Assembly: GCA_009829735.1 (NCBI GenBank)
Contig: CM020618.1
Location: 16,477,346 to 16,541,345, forward strand
Source: Pyropia yezoensis
Lineage: Eukaryota; Rhodophyta; Bangiophyceae; Bangiales; Bangiaceae
Reading direction: 5' to 3'
DNA length: 64,000 nt
Part shown: in pieces, positions 33,436-44,803 of the stretch
Position numbering within the stretch: position 1 is the stretch's first letter
How the letters are laid out: each line of letters starts with the position of its first letter
The notes under the pieces: generated by a model
Database searches by the model: none
What the model saw: only the letters and a program-made list of their open reading frames with translations
What the model was told of the DNA's origin: nothing
Position numbers and translations under genes: made by a program

Positions 33436-35763
33436 TCACCCTCCTTGCCTCCAACTACTACTCCCGGCGCGGACGCTGAGCCGCGGAGTGTCCTCCAGCG
33501 CTGCCTCCGCGGCACGACGGGAACCGGAGGAAGACGGGATGACGTAGTGCGGTGGACGCGGTGCATCCCGGTATGACGCCATCGGAGTAGTACCGGTAGT
33601 TGCCGGGGGCTCCCGCTCATCCAGATATGCCCGTCGGCGCCCCTGGAAGCCAGTGAAGGTTTCTGACCACTGCTGGGCCAAGCCATGCCGCGTCAAGGTC
33701 GCCAGAAGTTCGCCAACCACCGGGCTGTTCGACATCTGGCCGCTGTCCGCGCAAGCAAACACCCGGTCGACCACGTTGTTCAAGACGCTGGCGTAAGTAC
33801 CCAGCACCAGGGAGGACCCAACGCCTTCAACCTGCACCGGAAGACGACCCAGCTGGTCTTCAATCACACCGACGTCGTACTGGTCGCATGTCGGACCACC
33901 TTGGATCAGGTACCAGTCAGGCACCCGGAAGCGCGTAAGGCGCAGAGTCGGCGCCGGAATTTCAAACCGCCCCGAGGATGACACCACCGGACGGTCCATA
34001 ACGGCCCCCGAAATCGGAGTACCCAACTCCAGCGGAGGCACAGCGCCGCCGGCGTTGGAAGAAGGCGTCCGAGGCGGAGCGGCCGGAGTGGTAGGCGACC
34101 GCACGGTCACCCCCAGACTCGCCGCAGACAGGCGCGGTGCCGGAGGAGCTTGAAGTACCGGCACAGCCGGAACAGGGCGTGAACGCGCCGGCGACGGTTC
34201 AGGCGAGGCCACCGGGGCGACAGGTGCAACAGGAGGAAGCGGAGCCGCCGCAGACGCCCGACCGACCGCCGCGGCCCATCCCGACTCTTGCACAGGCGGC
34301 CCAGTCGGCATGAGATCAAGGGCGGCCGGGGCAGGAAAGCTACCTAGCTGCGGCCACGCCGGAAGCGGCGTCGCCAGCTGCACCTTGGCCGGAGAAGACT
34401 GGTAGACCACCTGCGCCCAACCGAAGCCATCCCGACGCGGGCGGTTCTGGTCGGCAATCGCGTTCAAGAAGTTCCGGTCATGCACCGGCACCAGACGCCG
34501 GAAGTCAATCATCGCCTGGAAGAGCCCCTTGTACTCTTCGTCCTGGCTGCACAGGAAGTCGACGGTCAACTTGTCGACAATCCAGACCATCAGGAGGTCA
34601 GGGAGAAACCAAAGCCGGTTGGACACCAAGACCTCGTGAAGCCAGTGGTTGGCCGCCAAGACCGTCATCTCGGACGTGTACATCATGTACGGGATCGAGT
34701 GGAAGAAGCCCTTGATCGACGCCTGAGTCAAGGCGTCCAAGAAGTACCAGGTGAAGGGGATGCTGGAAGGAGCAAACCCGACCGGGATCTCGACTTCCTG
34801 CTGCTGCGGGATGACCTTGGGGTAGTACGCCGCCCGGTTAGCCTTATCCAGCTTCCAGAACTCCTGATGGTTGCAGCTCACGAGGAAGTCACGCTGACGG
34901 CCGCGTCGCTCGCCTTGCTCCCGTGCCGGTGACAACTTGGAGTACTTCCGGGTCAGGAAAGGCGGCTCCAGAGCGACCATGCTCGGACGGGGGTCGCAGT
35001 TCAGGCTCCCCGACCCTTGAGCGCCTCGTCCCAGACCTTGAGCGCTCGGTGGACGTACCCTTCCTCCTCCGGCCACCGGAGAACGGACGCGGACACGCGA
35101 CGCTCGGTCAAGGGTAGATCCAGCACCAGCGCGAAGGGGAGATCCTGCAGACGAGCAACCCAAGAGGAACCCGAGAAGCTCTGGGAGCGGTCTTGTGCCA
35201 GGCGCATCTGGTCCGCCGTGTGAAGACGAGCCTTATCCATCTCGGTCAGGACCCCGCGCTGGAGTTCCTTGCGCCAGAGGTCCAAGAAATCCTGCTGGCA
35301 CTGGGCCGCACCGGCGTTGCCGACCACCGTGGAGTAGCGCCGGCCCGCCAGAGGGTCCTGCCCAAGAAGCATCTCCGGGAGACCCACCGGGGGGTCTCGA
35401 CCAGGTGCATCACAGAAGCCGGGGGAACCCGATCCGTCCCCGCCGTGGCGACCGGCGCCGACATCGACACCCGAGGAACCGGAGGCAGGAGAGGGGCGCG
35501 ACTACCCGAGTTCTCCTCCGCAACACTCGCCGCCGGAACCACGGGCCCAGCTTGGATCTCGGAACTGGACATGACGTCCAGACTCCGGGGGAACGAGAGG
35601 GCCAAGGTGAAGGAGAATGGGGGGGGCAGAATCGGAGCAGGTGGTCGTAACCGGGGTGAAGACGCTCGACCTCGGCACCGGTGTGGACGTGCTCGAGGCT
35701 GTGCACGGTGGCACCTGGTTCGGCCCGAGGACGTGCCGGACTAGGGAGGGAGCTATGTAGCAT
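33436..35763 (-). pseudogene. Antisense ORF (aORF) of element C, copy 1, frameshifted
   Basis: Nearly identical to the intact aORF at 40741-43050 but broken. Most differences are one-base changes in G/C homopolymers (near 33483, 35020, 35390 and 35615), which look like sequencing or consensus errors. The longest intact piece covers 33436 to about 35020. Start would be ATG 35763 in the adjoining LTR or ATG 35572. Confidence 0.8.
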
Positions 35764-35804
35764 CCCTGGCCCCGACTTGGCGCCGACCCGGGACTAACAA
35801 CCAG
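35756..35804 (+). repeat. First 49 bp of a middle LTR of element C
   Basis: TGTAGCATCCCTGGCCCCG... matches the start of both outer LTRs and then runs into the gap. One inserted base close to the gap edge (GACTAACAAC vs GACTACAAC) fits low-quality contig-end sequence. Confidence 0.85.
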
Positions 35805-36304
35805 NNNNNNNNNNNNNNNNNNNNNNNNNNNNNNNNNNNNNNNNNNNNNNNNNNNNNNNNNNNNNNNNNNNNNNNNNNNNNNNNNNNNNNNNNNNNNNNN
35901 NNNNNNNNNNNNNNNNNNNNNNNNNNNNNNNNNNNNNNNNNNNNNNNNNNNNNNNNNNNNNNNNNNNNNNNNNNNNNNNNNNNNNNNNNNNNNNNNNNNN
36001 NNNNNNNNNNNNNNNNNNNNNNNNNNNNNNNNNNNNNNNNNNNNNNNNNNNNNNNNNNNNNNNNNNNNNNNNNNNNNNNNNNNNNNNNNNNNNNNNNNNN
36101 NNNNNNNNNNNNNNNNNNNNNNNNNNNNNNNNNNNNNNNNNNNNNNNNNNNNNNNNNNNNNNNNNNNNNNNNNNNNNNNNNNNNNNNNNNNNNNNNNNNN
36201 NNNNNNNNNNNNNNNNNNNNNNNNNNNNNNNNNNNNNNNNNNNNNNNNNNNNNNNNNNNNNNNNNNNNNNNNNNNNNNNNNNNNNNNNNNNNNNNNNNNN
36301 NNNN
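35805..36304. other. Assembly gap (500 N)
   Basis: Exactly 500 N, a conventional placeholder. If the tandem model is right, the missing sequence should be the rest of an LTR plus leader and most of gag, about 2.3 kb, so the gap size is not a measurement. Confidence 0.97.
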
Positions 36305-36507
36305 TCAAGCGTCAAGGACTGGTGTTTGCAAAGGCGGTCAACTGGGCTGACCGGCGAGCACCCTCCAAGATGGACAAGGCACAGGTACACGCAATCCGAG
36401 TGGCAACCTTACAGAGCATCACGGAGGCTCTGGCAAGGGAAGCTCCTACGGACTTTGACCTGGAGACCGAAACCTCTAAGGACTCCTCGGACCCGGGAAA
36501 CGAGTAG
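36305..36507 (+). CDS. Element C gag, C-terminal end of copy 2 (5' in gap)
   Basis: The last ~67 codons of Gag, identical by eye to 29022-29224, ending with the same G GGA AAC GAG TAG context. The rest is hidden by the gap. Confidence 0.85.
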
Positions 36508-39500
36508 GGCAGGCGCTCTCCCCAAGTGTCTTCCCGAATCTCCGACGGCAGGGTACTTCTACCTGTTCTCCCCTTGCGTGCCGGGAGAAAGGACGGCAGT
36601 TACCTGCTCAACCGGTAGCCGCCTGGACACCCTGTTTGTTCAAGGGGACATTGCTCGTCCTGCGTAAAGAAAACCTCAAGATTAATGCTCGTATGCGTGT
36701 GGGGGATAGTCTCCTCCAAGCTGTTACGCCGGTGGTTGACACGGGAGCCGGACCAAGCGTCATCACTGAGAACCTGTTACCTCCGGGCTGGCGTCGACAT
36801 GCCTGGAGAGCGCCTACCCGGACTCATATCGTCGACGCTTCGGGTCAAACCCTACGACCGCTTGGCCGTCTTCCTGTCGCCATCTATGTCAACAATGAAC
36901 CAATGCTTTTTCCCTTTCTAGTAGTCAAGACCCTATCAGTCCCCCTCATCCTAGGCTGGGACTTCCAGAAGCAGCATGTCAAGAGCATCCTACCCGGAGA
37001 AGGGAAGGTCCAGTTCAACCATGGGTTTGTGTCACCGGTATTGGAACATCTGGACGCCAAGGTTCGTGTAGCCAAGAGCAAGAGGGAACGCATCCCACCC
37101 TCTACCTTGACTCTCTTCAAACCGGGGCTCCTACCTCCTCGCTCGGAGACCAAGGTTCAAGTAACGACCCGGATTACAGGTCAATGCCTGATCTACGGAC
37201 GTAAGGAATTTCTGGCGAAACACCGGTTATACTTGGCCCACGGACATCACAAGAAGGTAGAAAGGCACACCCCGTTCTCGGTGCTAATCGTCAACGTGAG
37301 CCGGAAGCCAATAACCCTCGCCAAGGGCACCCGAGTTGGTACAGCAGAGCCTTACCGGGCATCCGCCCGTGCTATGAGCAAGGAAGACCTCCTGAACCTG
37401 CAACAAGAACTGGCATCCAACTTGACGGCCTTAGACGTACCTCCGAAGCAAGAGCAGGCTGGCAGCGCTACTCCGAAACCCGAACAAGCACCACCCGGGA
37501 TGCCGAAGGTCAAGAAAGAAAATGTCTCTCCCGACTTGAAGGAGGCACTGGAGAAGCTTCTCCAGGAATATCGGCACCTGTGGTCGGGAGAGCTGGGCAA
37601 GATGGACGCCACTCTACACTGGATTCAACTCAAGCCGGAAGCTAAGCCAGTGCACATGCAACCATATCGGGCCGGACCTCATCGCCGGGATGAGATTGAG
37701 AAGCAGGTTAACAAGATGCTCAAGATGGATGTTATCGAGCCGTCTGATGGCGAGTGGGCTTTCCCGGTGGTAGTCGTCCCGAAAACCGGCGGTCACTTCC
37801 GTTTCTGCGTTGACTACCGGCGCCTGAACGAGATGACAGTCAAGGACGTATACCCGATACCCCGGATGGATGATTGCCTCGACTTTCTTGGTGATGCCAC
37901 CCTCTTCTCGACGCTGGATTGTAATGCCGGGTACTGGCAGATCCCTCTGGCTGACGAGGACAAGGACAAGACCACCTTCACGTGCCACCTGGGACTATTC
38001 CGGTGCAAGCGTCTTCCTTTTGGTCTCACCAATGCTCCGGCGACCTTCCAAAGAGCCATCGACATCATCCTGTCCGGGCTAAGGTGGAGAACATGTTTGG
38101 TCTACCTGGATGACATTATCATTTTCTCCAAGACCCCAGCGGAACACCTGGAGCACCTTCGGGAGGTCCTGGCCCTCCTGTCCAAGGCTGGAGTTACCCT
38201 CAAGGCCGAGAAGGGCCACCTGTTTGAGACTGAGGTGGAGTATCTGGGGCATGTGCTGAGTCCGGGGGAGCTCCGAGTCAATGAGAAGAACATCAAGGCC
38301 CTCCGGCATACACGGCAACCCAAAACCCAGACGGAACTCAAGAGCTTCCTGGGTATGTGCAACGTCTATCGCCGGTTCGTACGGGACTATGCTCTGATTG
38401 CCCGGCCACTGACCAAGCTGACCAGCAAGAAGCTCCCCGCACAACTCCCGGTGTTCGACGAGAAGCAGACCGCGGCCTTCGAAGAGCTCAAGAAGCGCCT
38501 GACCACCACTCCAGTACTGGCGTTACCCAAGCGGGAGGGCCAGTTTGTTCCGGAGACGGATGCCTGTGGCGTCCAGGTGGGGTGCTCACTACTCCAGCAG
38601 CAACCTGATGGGCACTTTCTCCCGATAGGCTACTACAGTCGCGTCTTGACTCCAGCTGAGAAGAACTATTCCACGACCGAGCGCGAGTGCTTGGCAGTCG
38701 TCTGGGCTTGCTTCCTGTGACGGCCATATCTTGAAGGACAAGAGTTCCTCATCCGGACGGATCACGCCAGTCTAAGGTGGCTGCTATGCATGGACAGCAG
38801 TCAAGGAAGGGTCGCCCGGTGGCGCCTACGCCTTTCGGAGTTCAAGTACAAGGTGTGCACCAGAGCAGGGAGGGAGCACCACTGCGCCGACACCATGTCC
38901 CGGCTGGAGACTCCTGCAGCCGATACCGGTCCTATCCCGGAGGAAATACCTTGCTTCATCCTCCCGAATGTCGGATGTGGCTGGCACGCCCCCCTGTACG
39001 AGACACCTGAAGCTCATCAACCGGTGACCATTCACCGGATGCTGGAGGCACAACTGACGGATCCTCAATGCTTGGAGCTTCGCCACCAAATGGACCTGAA
39101 CCGGAACAGTCGTTTCTCCGAGTCTACGGACGGACTCCTAGTACGGGTGTCACCCTTCGATGGGGCCACTCAAGTCTACGTACCCCGGGGCCTACGAGCT
39201 GACATCCTACGCCTGGAGCACTCGTCTCCCCAGGCCGGACATCCTGGTATCAATCGGATGTATGCTTCCATGAGACGACACTATTACTGGGAAACCATGG
39301 CCAGTGACGTCCATAAGTACCTGGAGGCTTGTGTCTCGTGTGCAAGGAACCGGTTGTCCCAGAGGAGGAAGACTTCTAAGCTACGCCTATTCCCTGCGGC
39401 GGAGCCCTTTGCAAGCTTAAGCATGGACATCCTGGGGCCCCTACCTGAAACATCCAGTGGCAACATATACCTGCTCATCATTTGTGACCGGTTCTCCAAG

Positions 39501-40595
39501 TTCACTCGAGCAATCCCGCTGAGGACCATCACGGCTCTGGATGTCACGTCAGCCTTCTGCGAGTACTGGATAGCTGCCTACGGCCCTCCAGACTCCGTCT
39601 TAACCGACAACGGTCCCCAGTTTGCATCCCTGTTCTTCCAAGGAGTCTGTGACCTGATGGGCATCAAGAACTTGTACACCACGACGTACCACCCGCAAAC
39701 GAACGGCCAGGTGGAACGATTCAACCGGACCCTTGTAGACATGCTACGGCACTACGTGGAGGAGCACCAAGAAGACTGGGACGAGCTCCTGGCTGGCCTC
39801 ACTCTAGCCTACAACTCCCGAGTTCACCGGACAACGGGGGTCGCTCCACTCGACTTTGTCACCCCAAGGCGGCTGACCAACTTCTCCCTGGAAAGAATAC
39901 CAGACGGTCTCCAGCCTGCACTGAAGTCAGGTCCCAAGGCAAAGGATGAGTTCCTGGAACAACTGAAGCTCCTGCTCCCAAGAGTCAAGGAGTCAATCTC
40001 GAAGACCCAGGAGCGATACAAGCGGGGCTATGACAAGGGCGTTCGGGAAAAGAACAAGGAACTGGGTGGTGGCGACTGGGTTTTTGTGGACAACCATAGC
40101 AAGGCCCGGGGGAAGCTGGACTCGAAGACGGATGGACCTTATGAGATCCTGAATACGGACGGTTGGACCTTTCTTCTAGACGTGGATGGCTCCCCGTACC
40201 GCGTGAGCAGCGACCATGTCACCCGAGCTCCACCGCCAAGCCAACGGGACTTGACCCGGCGCAAGCGGGCCGCAGTACCCTGGCTATCCCAAGAAGAAGG
40301 TCAGGAATATGTCTACGTCAAGTTTGTGGACCATGCCTGGAGAGACGGACGCCTGTACCTGCGAGTACGCTGGTTCGGTTTTAACCCGGCAGATGATACC
40401 TGGGAACCCTCAAACCGGCTACGCATCGCGGATGTCTGTGCCTACACGCGACGGAACGGGATAGAGGGCACTCCAGTGGCCAGAGCCGGCAAGATTCTGG
40501 AGTCGGACTCGGAGGAGGACCAAGAGGATGGGGCCAACCAAGACCCTCGGGACGAGCCGAGTTCATCCGCAACGGATGCGGAACAAGAGGATTGA
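36501..40595 (+). pseudogene. Element C pol, copy 2, same internal stop
   Basis: The translation is identical throughout to copy 1 (protease, RT, RNase H, integrase, chromodomain), including the same TGA at 38718-38720. Sharing a disabling stop means the two copies arose by duplication or recombination, or are one locus assembled twice, not two independent insertions. Confidence 0.93.
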
Positions 40596-40740
40596 GAAGA
40601 AGGGAACGGGTATATCAAGGAGAACACGCAATACAAGCATGGAACAATCAAGGAAAACAAGCACCCGCTCGGGCAACCCTTCTCTCCGCCTCTTCCCTCC
40701 TCGCTTCTCCCAAGACCTCCACCCTCCTTGCCTCCAACTA

Positions 40741-43050
40741 CTACTCCCGGCGCGGACGCTGAGCCGCGGGAGTGTCCTCCAGCGCTGCCTCCGCGGCACG
40801 ACGGGAACCGGAGGAAGACGGGATGACGTAGTGCGGTGGACGCGGTGCATCCCGGTATGACGCCATCGGAGTAGTACCGGTAGTTGCCGGGGGCTCCCGC
40901 TCATCCAGATATGCCCGTCGGCGCCCCTGGAAGCCAGTGAAGGTTTCTGACCACTGCTGGGCCAAGCCATGCCGCGTCAAGGTCGCCAGAAGTTCGCCAA
41001 CCACCGGGCTGTTCGACATCTGGCCGCTGTCCGCGCAAGCAAACACCCGGTCGACCACGTTGTTCAAGACGCTGGCGTAAGTACCCAGCACCAGGGAGGA
41101 CCCAACGCCTTCAACCTGCACCGGAAGACGACCCAGCTGGTCTTCAATCACACCGACGTCGTACTGGTCGCATGTCGGACCACCTTGGATCAGGTACCAG
41201 TCAGGCACCCGGAAGCGCGTAAGGCGCAGAGTCGGCGCCGGAATTTCAAACCGCCCCGAGGATGACACCACCGGACGGTCCATAACGGCCCCCGAAATCG
41301 GAGTACCCAACTCCAGCGGAGGCACAGCGCCGCCGGCGTTGGAAGAAGGCGTCCGAGGCGGAGCGGCCGGAGTGGTAGGCGACCGCACGGTCACCCCCAG
41401 ACTCGCCGCAGACAGGCGCGGTGCCGGAGGAGCTTGAAGTACCGGCACAGCCGGAACAGGGCGTGAACGCGCCGGCGACGGTTCAGGCGAGGCCACCGGG
41501 GCGACAGGTGCAACAGGAGGAAGCGGAGCCGCCGCAGACGCCCGACCGACCGCCGCGGCCCATCCCGACTCTTGCACAGGCGGCCCAGTCGGCATGAGAT
41601 CAAGGGCGGCCGGGGCAGGAAAGCTACCTAGCTGCGGCCACGCCGGAAGCGGCGTCGCCAGCTGCACCTTGGCCGGAGAAGACTGGTAGACCACCTGCGC
41701 CCAACCGAAGCCATCCCGACGCGGGCGGTTCTGGTCGGCAATCGCGTTCAAGAAGTTCCGGTCATGCACCGGCACCAGACGCCGGAAGTCAATCATCGCC
41801 TGGAAGAGCCCCTTGTACTCTTCGTCCTGGCTGCACAGGAAGTCGACGGTCAACTTGTCGACAATCCAGACCATCAGGAGGTCAGGGAGAAACCAAAGCC
41901 GGTTGGACACCAAGACCTCGTGAAGCCAGTGGTTGGCCGCCAAGACCGTCATCTCGGACGTGTACATCATGTACGGGATCGAGTGGAAGAAGCCCTTGAT
42001 CGACGCCTGAGTCAAGGCGTCCAAGAAGTACCAGGTGAAGGGGATGCTGGAAGGAGCAAACCCGACCGGGATCTCGACTTCCTGCTGCTGCGGGATGACC
42101 TTGGGGTAGTACGCCGCCCGGTTAGCCTTATCCAGCTTCCAGAACTCCTGATGGTTGCAGCTCACGAGGAAGTCACGCTGACGGCCGCGTCGCTCGCCTT
42201 GCTCCCGTGCCGGTGACAACTTGGAGTACTTCCGGGTCAGGAAAGGCGGCTCCAGAGCGACCATGCTCGGACGGGGGTCGCAGTTCAGGCTCCCCGACCC
42301 CTTGAGCGCCTCGTCCCAGACCTTGAGCGCTCGGTGGACGTACCCTTCCTCCTCCGGCCACCGGAGAACGGACGCGGACACGCGACGCTCGGTCAAGGGT
42401 AGATCCAGCACCAGCGCGAAGGGGAGATCCTGCAGACGAGCAACCCAAGAGGAACCCGAGAAGCTCTGGGAGCGGTCTTGTGCCAGGCGCATCTGGTCCG
42501 CCGTGTGAAGACGAGCCTTATCCATCTCGGTCAGGACCCCGCGCTGGAGTTCCTTGCGCCAGAGGTCCAAGAAATCCTGCTGGCACTGGGCCGCACCGGC
42601 GTTGCCGACCACCGTGGAGTAGCGCCGGCCCGCCAGAGGGTCCTGCCCAAGAAGCATCTCCGGGAGACCCACCGGGGGGGTCTCGACCAGGTGCATCACA
42701 GAAGCCGGGGGAACCCGATCCGTCCCCGCCGTGGCGACCGGCGCCGACATCGACACCCGAGGAACCGGAGGCAGGAGAGGGGCGCGACTACCCGAGTTCT
42801 CCTCCGCAACACTCGCCGCCGGAACCACGGGCCCAGCTTGGATCTCGGAACTGGACATGACGTCCAGACTCCGGGGGAACGAGAGGGCCAAGGTGAAGGA
42901 GAATGGGGGGGGGCAGAATCGGAGCAGGTGGTCGTAACCGGGGTGAAGACGCTCGACCTCGGCACCGGTGTGGACGTGCTCGAGGCTGTGCACGGTGGCA
43001 CCTGGTTCGGCCCGAGGACGTGCCGGACTAGGGAGGGAGCTATGTAGCAT
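40741..43050 (-). CDS. Antisense ORF (aORF) of element C, intact, unknown function
   Basis: A 769-codon frame on the strand opposite to gag-pol, lying between pol (146 bp away, convergent) and the 3' LTR. The first ATG (43050) is inside the first 8 bp of the LTR; an internal ATG at 42858 gives 705 aa and may be the true start. Layout: Ser/Pro-rich N-terminus; a mixed alpha/beta-looking domain with NHQEFW, VEIPVGF (near 42070) and FTWYFLDAL; a Pro/Ala-rich linker (about 41350-41600); and a C-terminal domain (YLIQGGP, SVLNNVVDRV near 41060). No catalytic motif, zinc finger or transmembrane segment stands out. It is related to the aORF of B. Confidence 0.75.
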   Translation of the reverse strand: MLHSSLPSPARPRAEPGATVHSLEHVHTGAEVERLHPGYDHLLRFCPPPFSFTLALSFPRSLDVMSSSEIQAGPVVPAASVAEENSGSRAPLLPPVPRVSMSAPVATAGTDRVPPASVMHLVETPPVGLPEMLLGQDPLAGRRYSTVVGNAGAAQCQQDFLDLWRKELQRGVLTEMDKARLHTADQMRLAQDRSQSFSGSSWVARLQDLPFALVLDLPLTERRVSASVLRWPEEEGYVHRALKVWDEALKGSGSLNCDPRPSMVALEPPFLTRKYSKLSPAREQGERRGRQRDFLVSCNHQEFWKLDKANRAAYYPKVIPQQQEVEIPVGFAPSSIPFTWYFLDALTQASIKGFFHSIPYMMYTSEMTVLAANHWLHEVLVSNRLWFLPDLLMVWIVDKLTVDFLCSQDEEYKGLFQAMIDFRRLVPVHDRNFLNAIADQNRPRRDGFGWAQVVYQSSPAKVQLATPLPAWPQLGSFPAPAALDLMPTGPPVQESGWAAAVGRASAAAPLPPVAPVAPVASPEPSPARSRPVPAVPVLQAPPAPRLSAASLGVTVRSPTTPAAPPRTPSSNAGGAVPPLELGTPISGAVMDRPVVSSSGRFEIPAPTLRLTRFRVPDWYLIQGGPTCDQYDVGVIEDQLGRLPVQVEGVGSSLVLGTYASVLNNVVDRVFACADSGQMSNSPVVGELLATLTRHGLAQQWSETFTGFQGRRRAYLDEREPPATTGTTPMASYRDAPRPPHYVIPSSSGSRRAAEAALEDTPAAQRPRRE

Positions 43051-43613
43051 CCCTGGCCCCGACTTGGCGCCGACCCGGGACTACAACCAGAGGGCACCAG
43101 GTGCCAGAACACGCCCGCCGTGTGGTGATGGTTGGCGGCCGTGGCCCGTGCCCGGCACTGGGATGCGGTGGACTACGCTATCCACACGTGAGAGAGGGAT
43201 TTCTGATGGGTTTTTGCATACTTGTGAGGGACTTGATTTGAGAGAATTTGAGTGTGAGATTAGTGGGTGGGAATAGAATTAGTAGTGATAGTGGCCCCCG
43301 ACCTGACGAGGTTAGACTCGGGTCGGGGCCACTCGGGGTTATGGGGGGGCTACCTGGCCAACGTGCCGAGGCTCCCCCAGATGCACGTTAAGAGGGACAG
43401 CGAGGCGCCCTTGGCCCGCGCCCTCAGGTAAAAGACAACTGCGCGTTTGCTTTCCTCTTCCCCGTGTGCACTACCGTGCGTATCTGTTTGCTCTGCGAGC
43501 AGGCACGTGAGGCAACAGGCATACCATTCTCGTAGTTCCCCTTTCTATGTTACCTGTCCCTTTCCCCCGAGGGATATAGACACGTGTCTGAGAGGATCGA
43601 GTTTTGTACCACA
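43043..43613 (+). repeat. 3' LTR of element C
   Basis: 571 bp, essentially identical to 26681-27251. It is preceded by a purine-rich GGGAGGGAGC two bases upstream (the likely polypurine tract) and followed by the GGGGG duplication. Confidence 0.93.
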
Positions 43614-44803
43614 GGGGGGATCAGCTCAAAGGCAACTCTAGGCACAGGGGTCTGGTCAGCAAGGACCGTACTGGTCCGGTCCGCGGGTCGGGAAGTGTTT
43701 CCAGGTGGACCCTCAGTATCCATCGATTCCGCTGGCTGCGCTGCACGCGACGTGGTCCCTTGGTCTTGACCCAGGGTGGCCACGGTGTTGGCCCCCTCCC
43801 TGGTCAGAGACAAGTCCCCCAGGAGAACCTCGTGCGCAGGGCCATCGTAAGGGATCGCTAGCCCAACAGCAAAGTTCTTAGGAAGATTGACTGGCCTCTT
43901 GGAAATGTTGGTCAGGTAGAGTCGGAAGTCCCGTCGGTTCTTGATAGTGGCCAAGGCATTATGTAGCCGCAAGCCCTTCCTGGCCAACTTGTGGGGCCTC
44001 TCGTACAGAAGGCACCGTCCATTGGTCCCGCAGCGAACGTAGACCGCCTGGACCGACTGAGGGGCCAGCGTCACTCCCTTGGACAGGTATAGAGCGCTCG
44101 GGTCAAAGCGGACCGGGTTCCCCTTAACGGGTAGGGCCTCCTGGTCCTTGCCTGACCACGCACGCTTGGCGTACGACAGGGTCCCATTGTTCCAAAGGAC
44201 CGACTCTGTCCCAGGATAAATGGCCTTGACGTGGGCGTTCTGGTAGTCCATCCCCAGGATCAGCGGGACCGAAAGGGCCTTGACGACCAAGAACTCGAAC
44301 GCCATGGCCTTGTCATTCACGATAACGGTCAGCTCCACGATTCCACGGGCCTTGAGCAACTGGCCCGACGCATCACAAACGTGGGTACTCTTCGGGGCCC
44401 TGGACGACACCTCCCGCCATCCCTCCGGCAGGACGTCCTCGCGGACCACACTTGGCCCCGCCCCGGTGTCCAGGATCGCTGTCGTCTCTCTTGAGTCTTC
44501 CTGGTCCAACCGGATCCGAGTGTCCACGGCGAAGTTTCTCTTACGCAGGACGAGCAGTGTTCCCTTGAATCCATACGGTCTCCTCATGCCCAGGCGACGT
44601 TGGAGCCATGACTTGGCCCTTCGTGTCAGATGAGGGGAGCATGAAGAGGGTTCAATCGATTTCTTAGTAGGCAAAGTAGATACGGGTACAATAGGGCCCT
44701 GAAAGATCTTCGAGAAGCCCAAAGCAGAAGCAAACGAGCATGTACTGTCTGGCCGATGGCGGGGAGGGGACCGCTTGGATCCTCCCCCCCTTACTCTTTT
44801 CCC
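43614..44803 (-). pseudogene. Element B pol, upstream part (protease)
   Basis: The -1 frame after B gag encodes a leader, retropepsin (ILDTGAGPSVVRED near 44450) and the region up to RT, where element C cuts it after ELIPP. A short out-of-element tail translated from the C LTR is not part of the protein. Across C the same frame continues at 26680. The protease resembles that of C (FLVVKALSVPLILG). Confidence 0.9.

Larger units (their letters stand above)
26681..43613 (+). mobile_element. Element C: Ty3/gypsy chromovirus in tandem arrangement, innermost
   Basis: Outer LTRs 26681-27251 and 43043-43613 (571 bp each) differ by about one base by eye. The flanks carry GGGGG on both sides (26676-26680 and 43614-43618). 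Its polarity is opposite to A and B. It contains LTR, gag, pol, aORF, the first 49 bp of another LTR (35756-35804), a 500-N gap, the end of gag, pol, aORF and LTR. This is either a real LTR-sharing tandem or an assembly duplication. Confidence 0.92.

Noticed and set aside
34480..35744. Plus-strand open frames over the aORF of element C as the real gene
   Set aside because: The minus frame is far longer and unbroken in copy 2, has balanced composition and is related to the ORF of B; the plus frames are short and shadow it.
2688..38720. Internal TGA codons in all four pol ORFs (2973, 16279, 25136, 31435/38718), suggesting UGA recoding or readthrough
   Set aside because: They lie at different places in the protein, some elements also carry TAA or TAG, and in A the stop sits where homologues have Trp. 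Host-type genes here also end in TAG or TAA without recoding signs. Ordinary mutation in a GC-rich genome explains it.
40741..43050. aORF as an envelope-like gene
   Set aside because: No signal peptide, no transmembrane segment and antisense orientation; env-like genes are in sense with pol.
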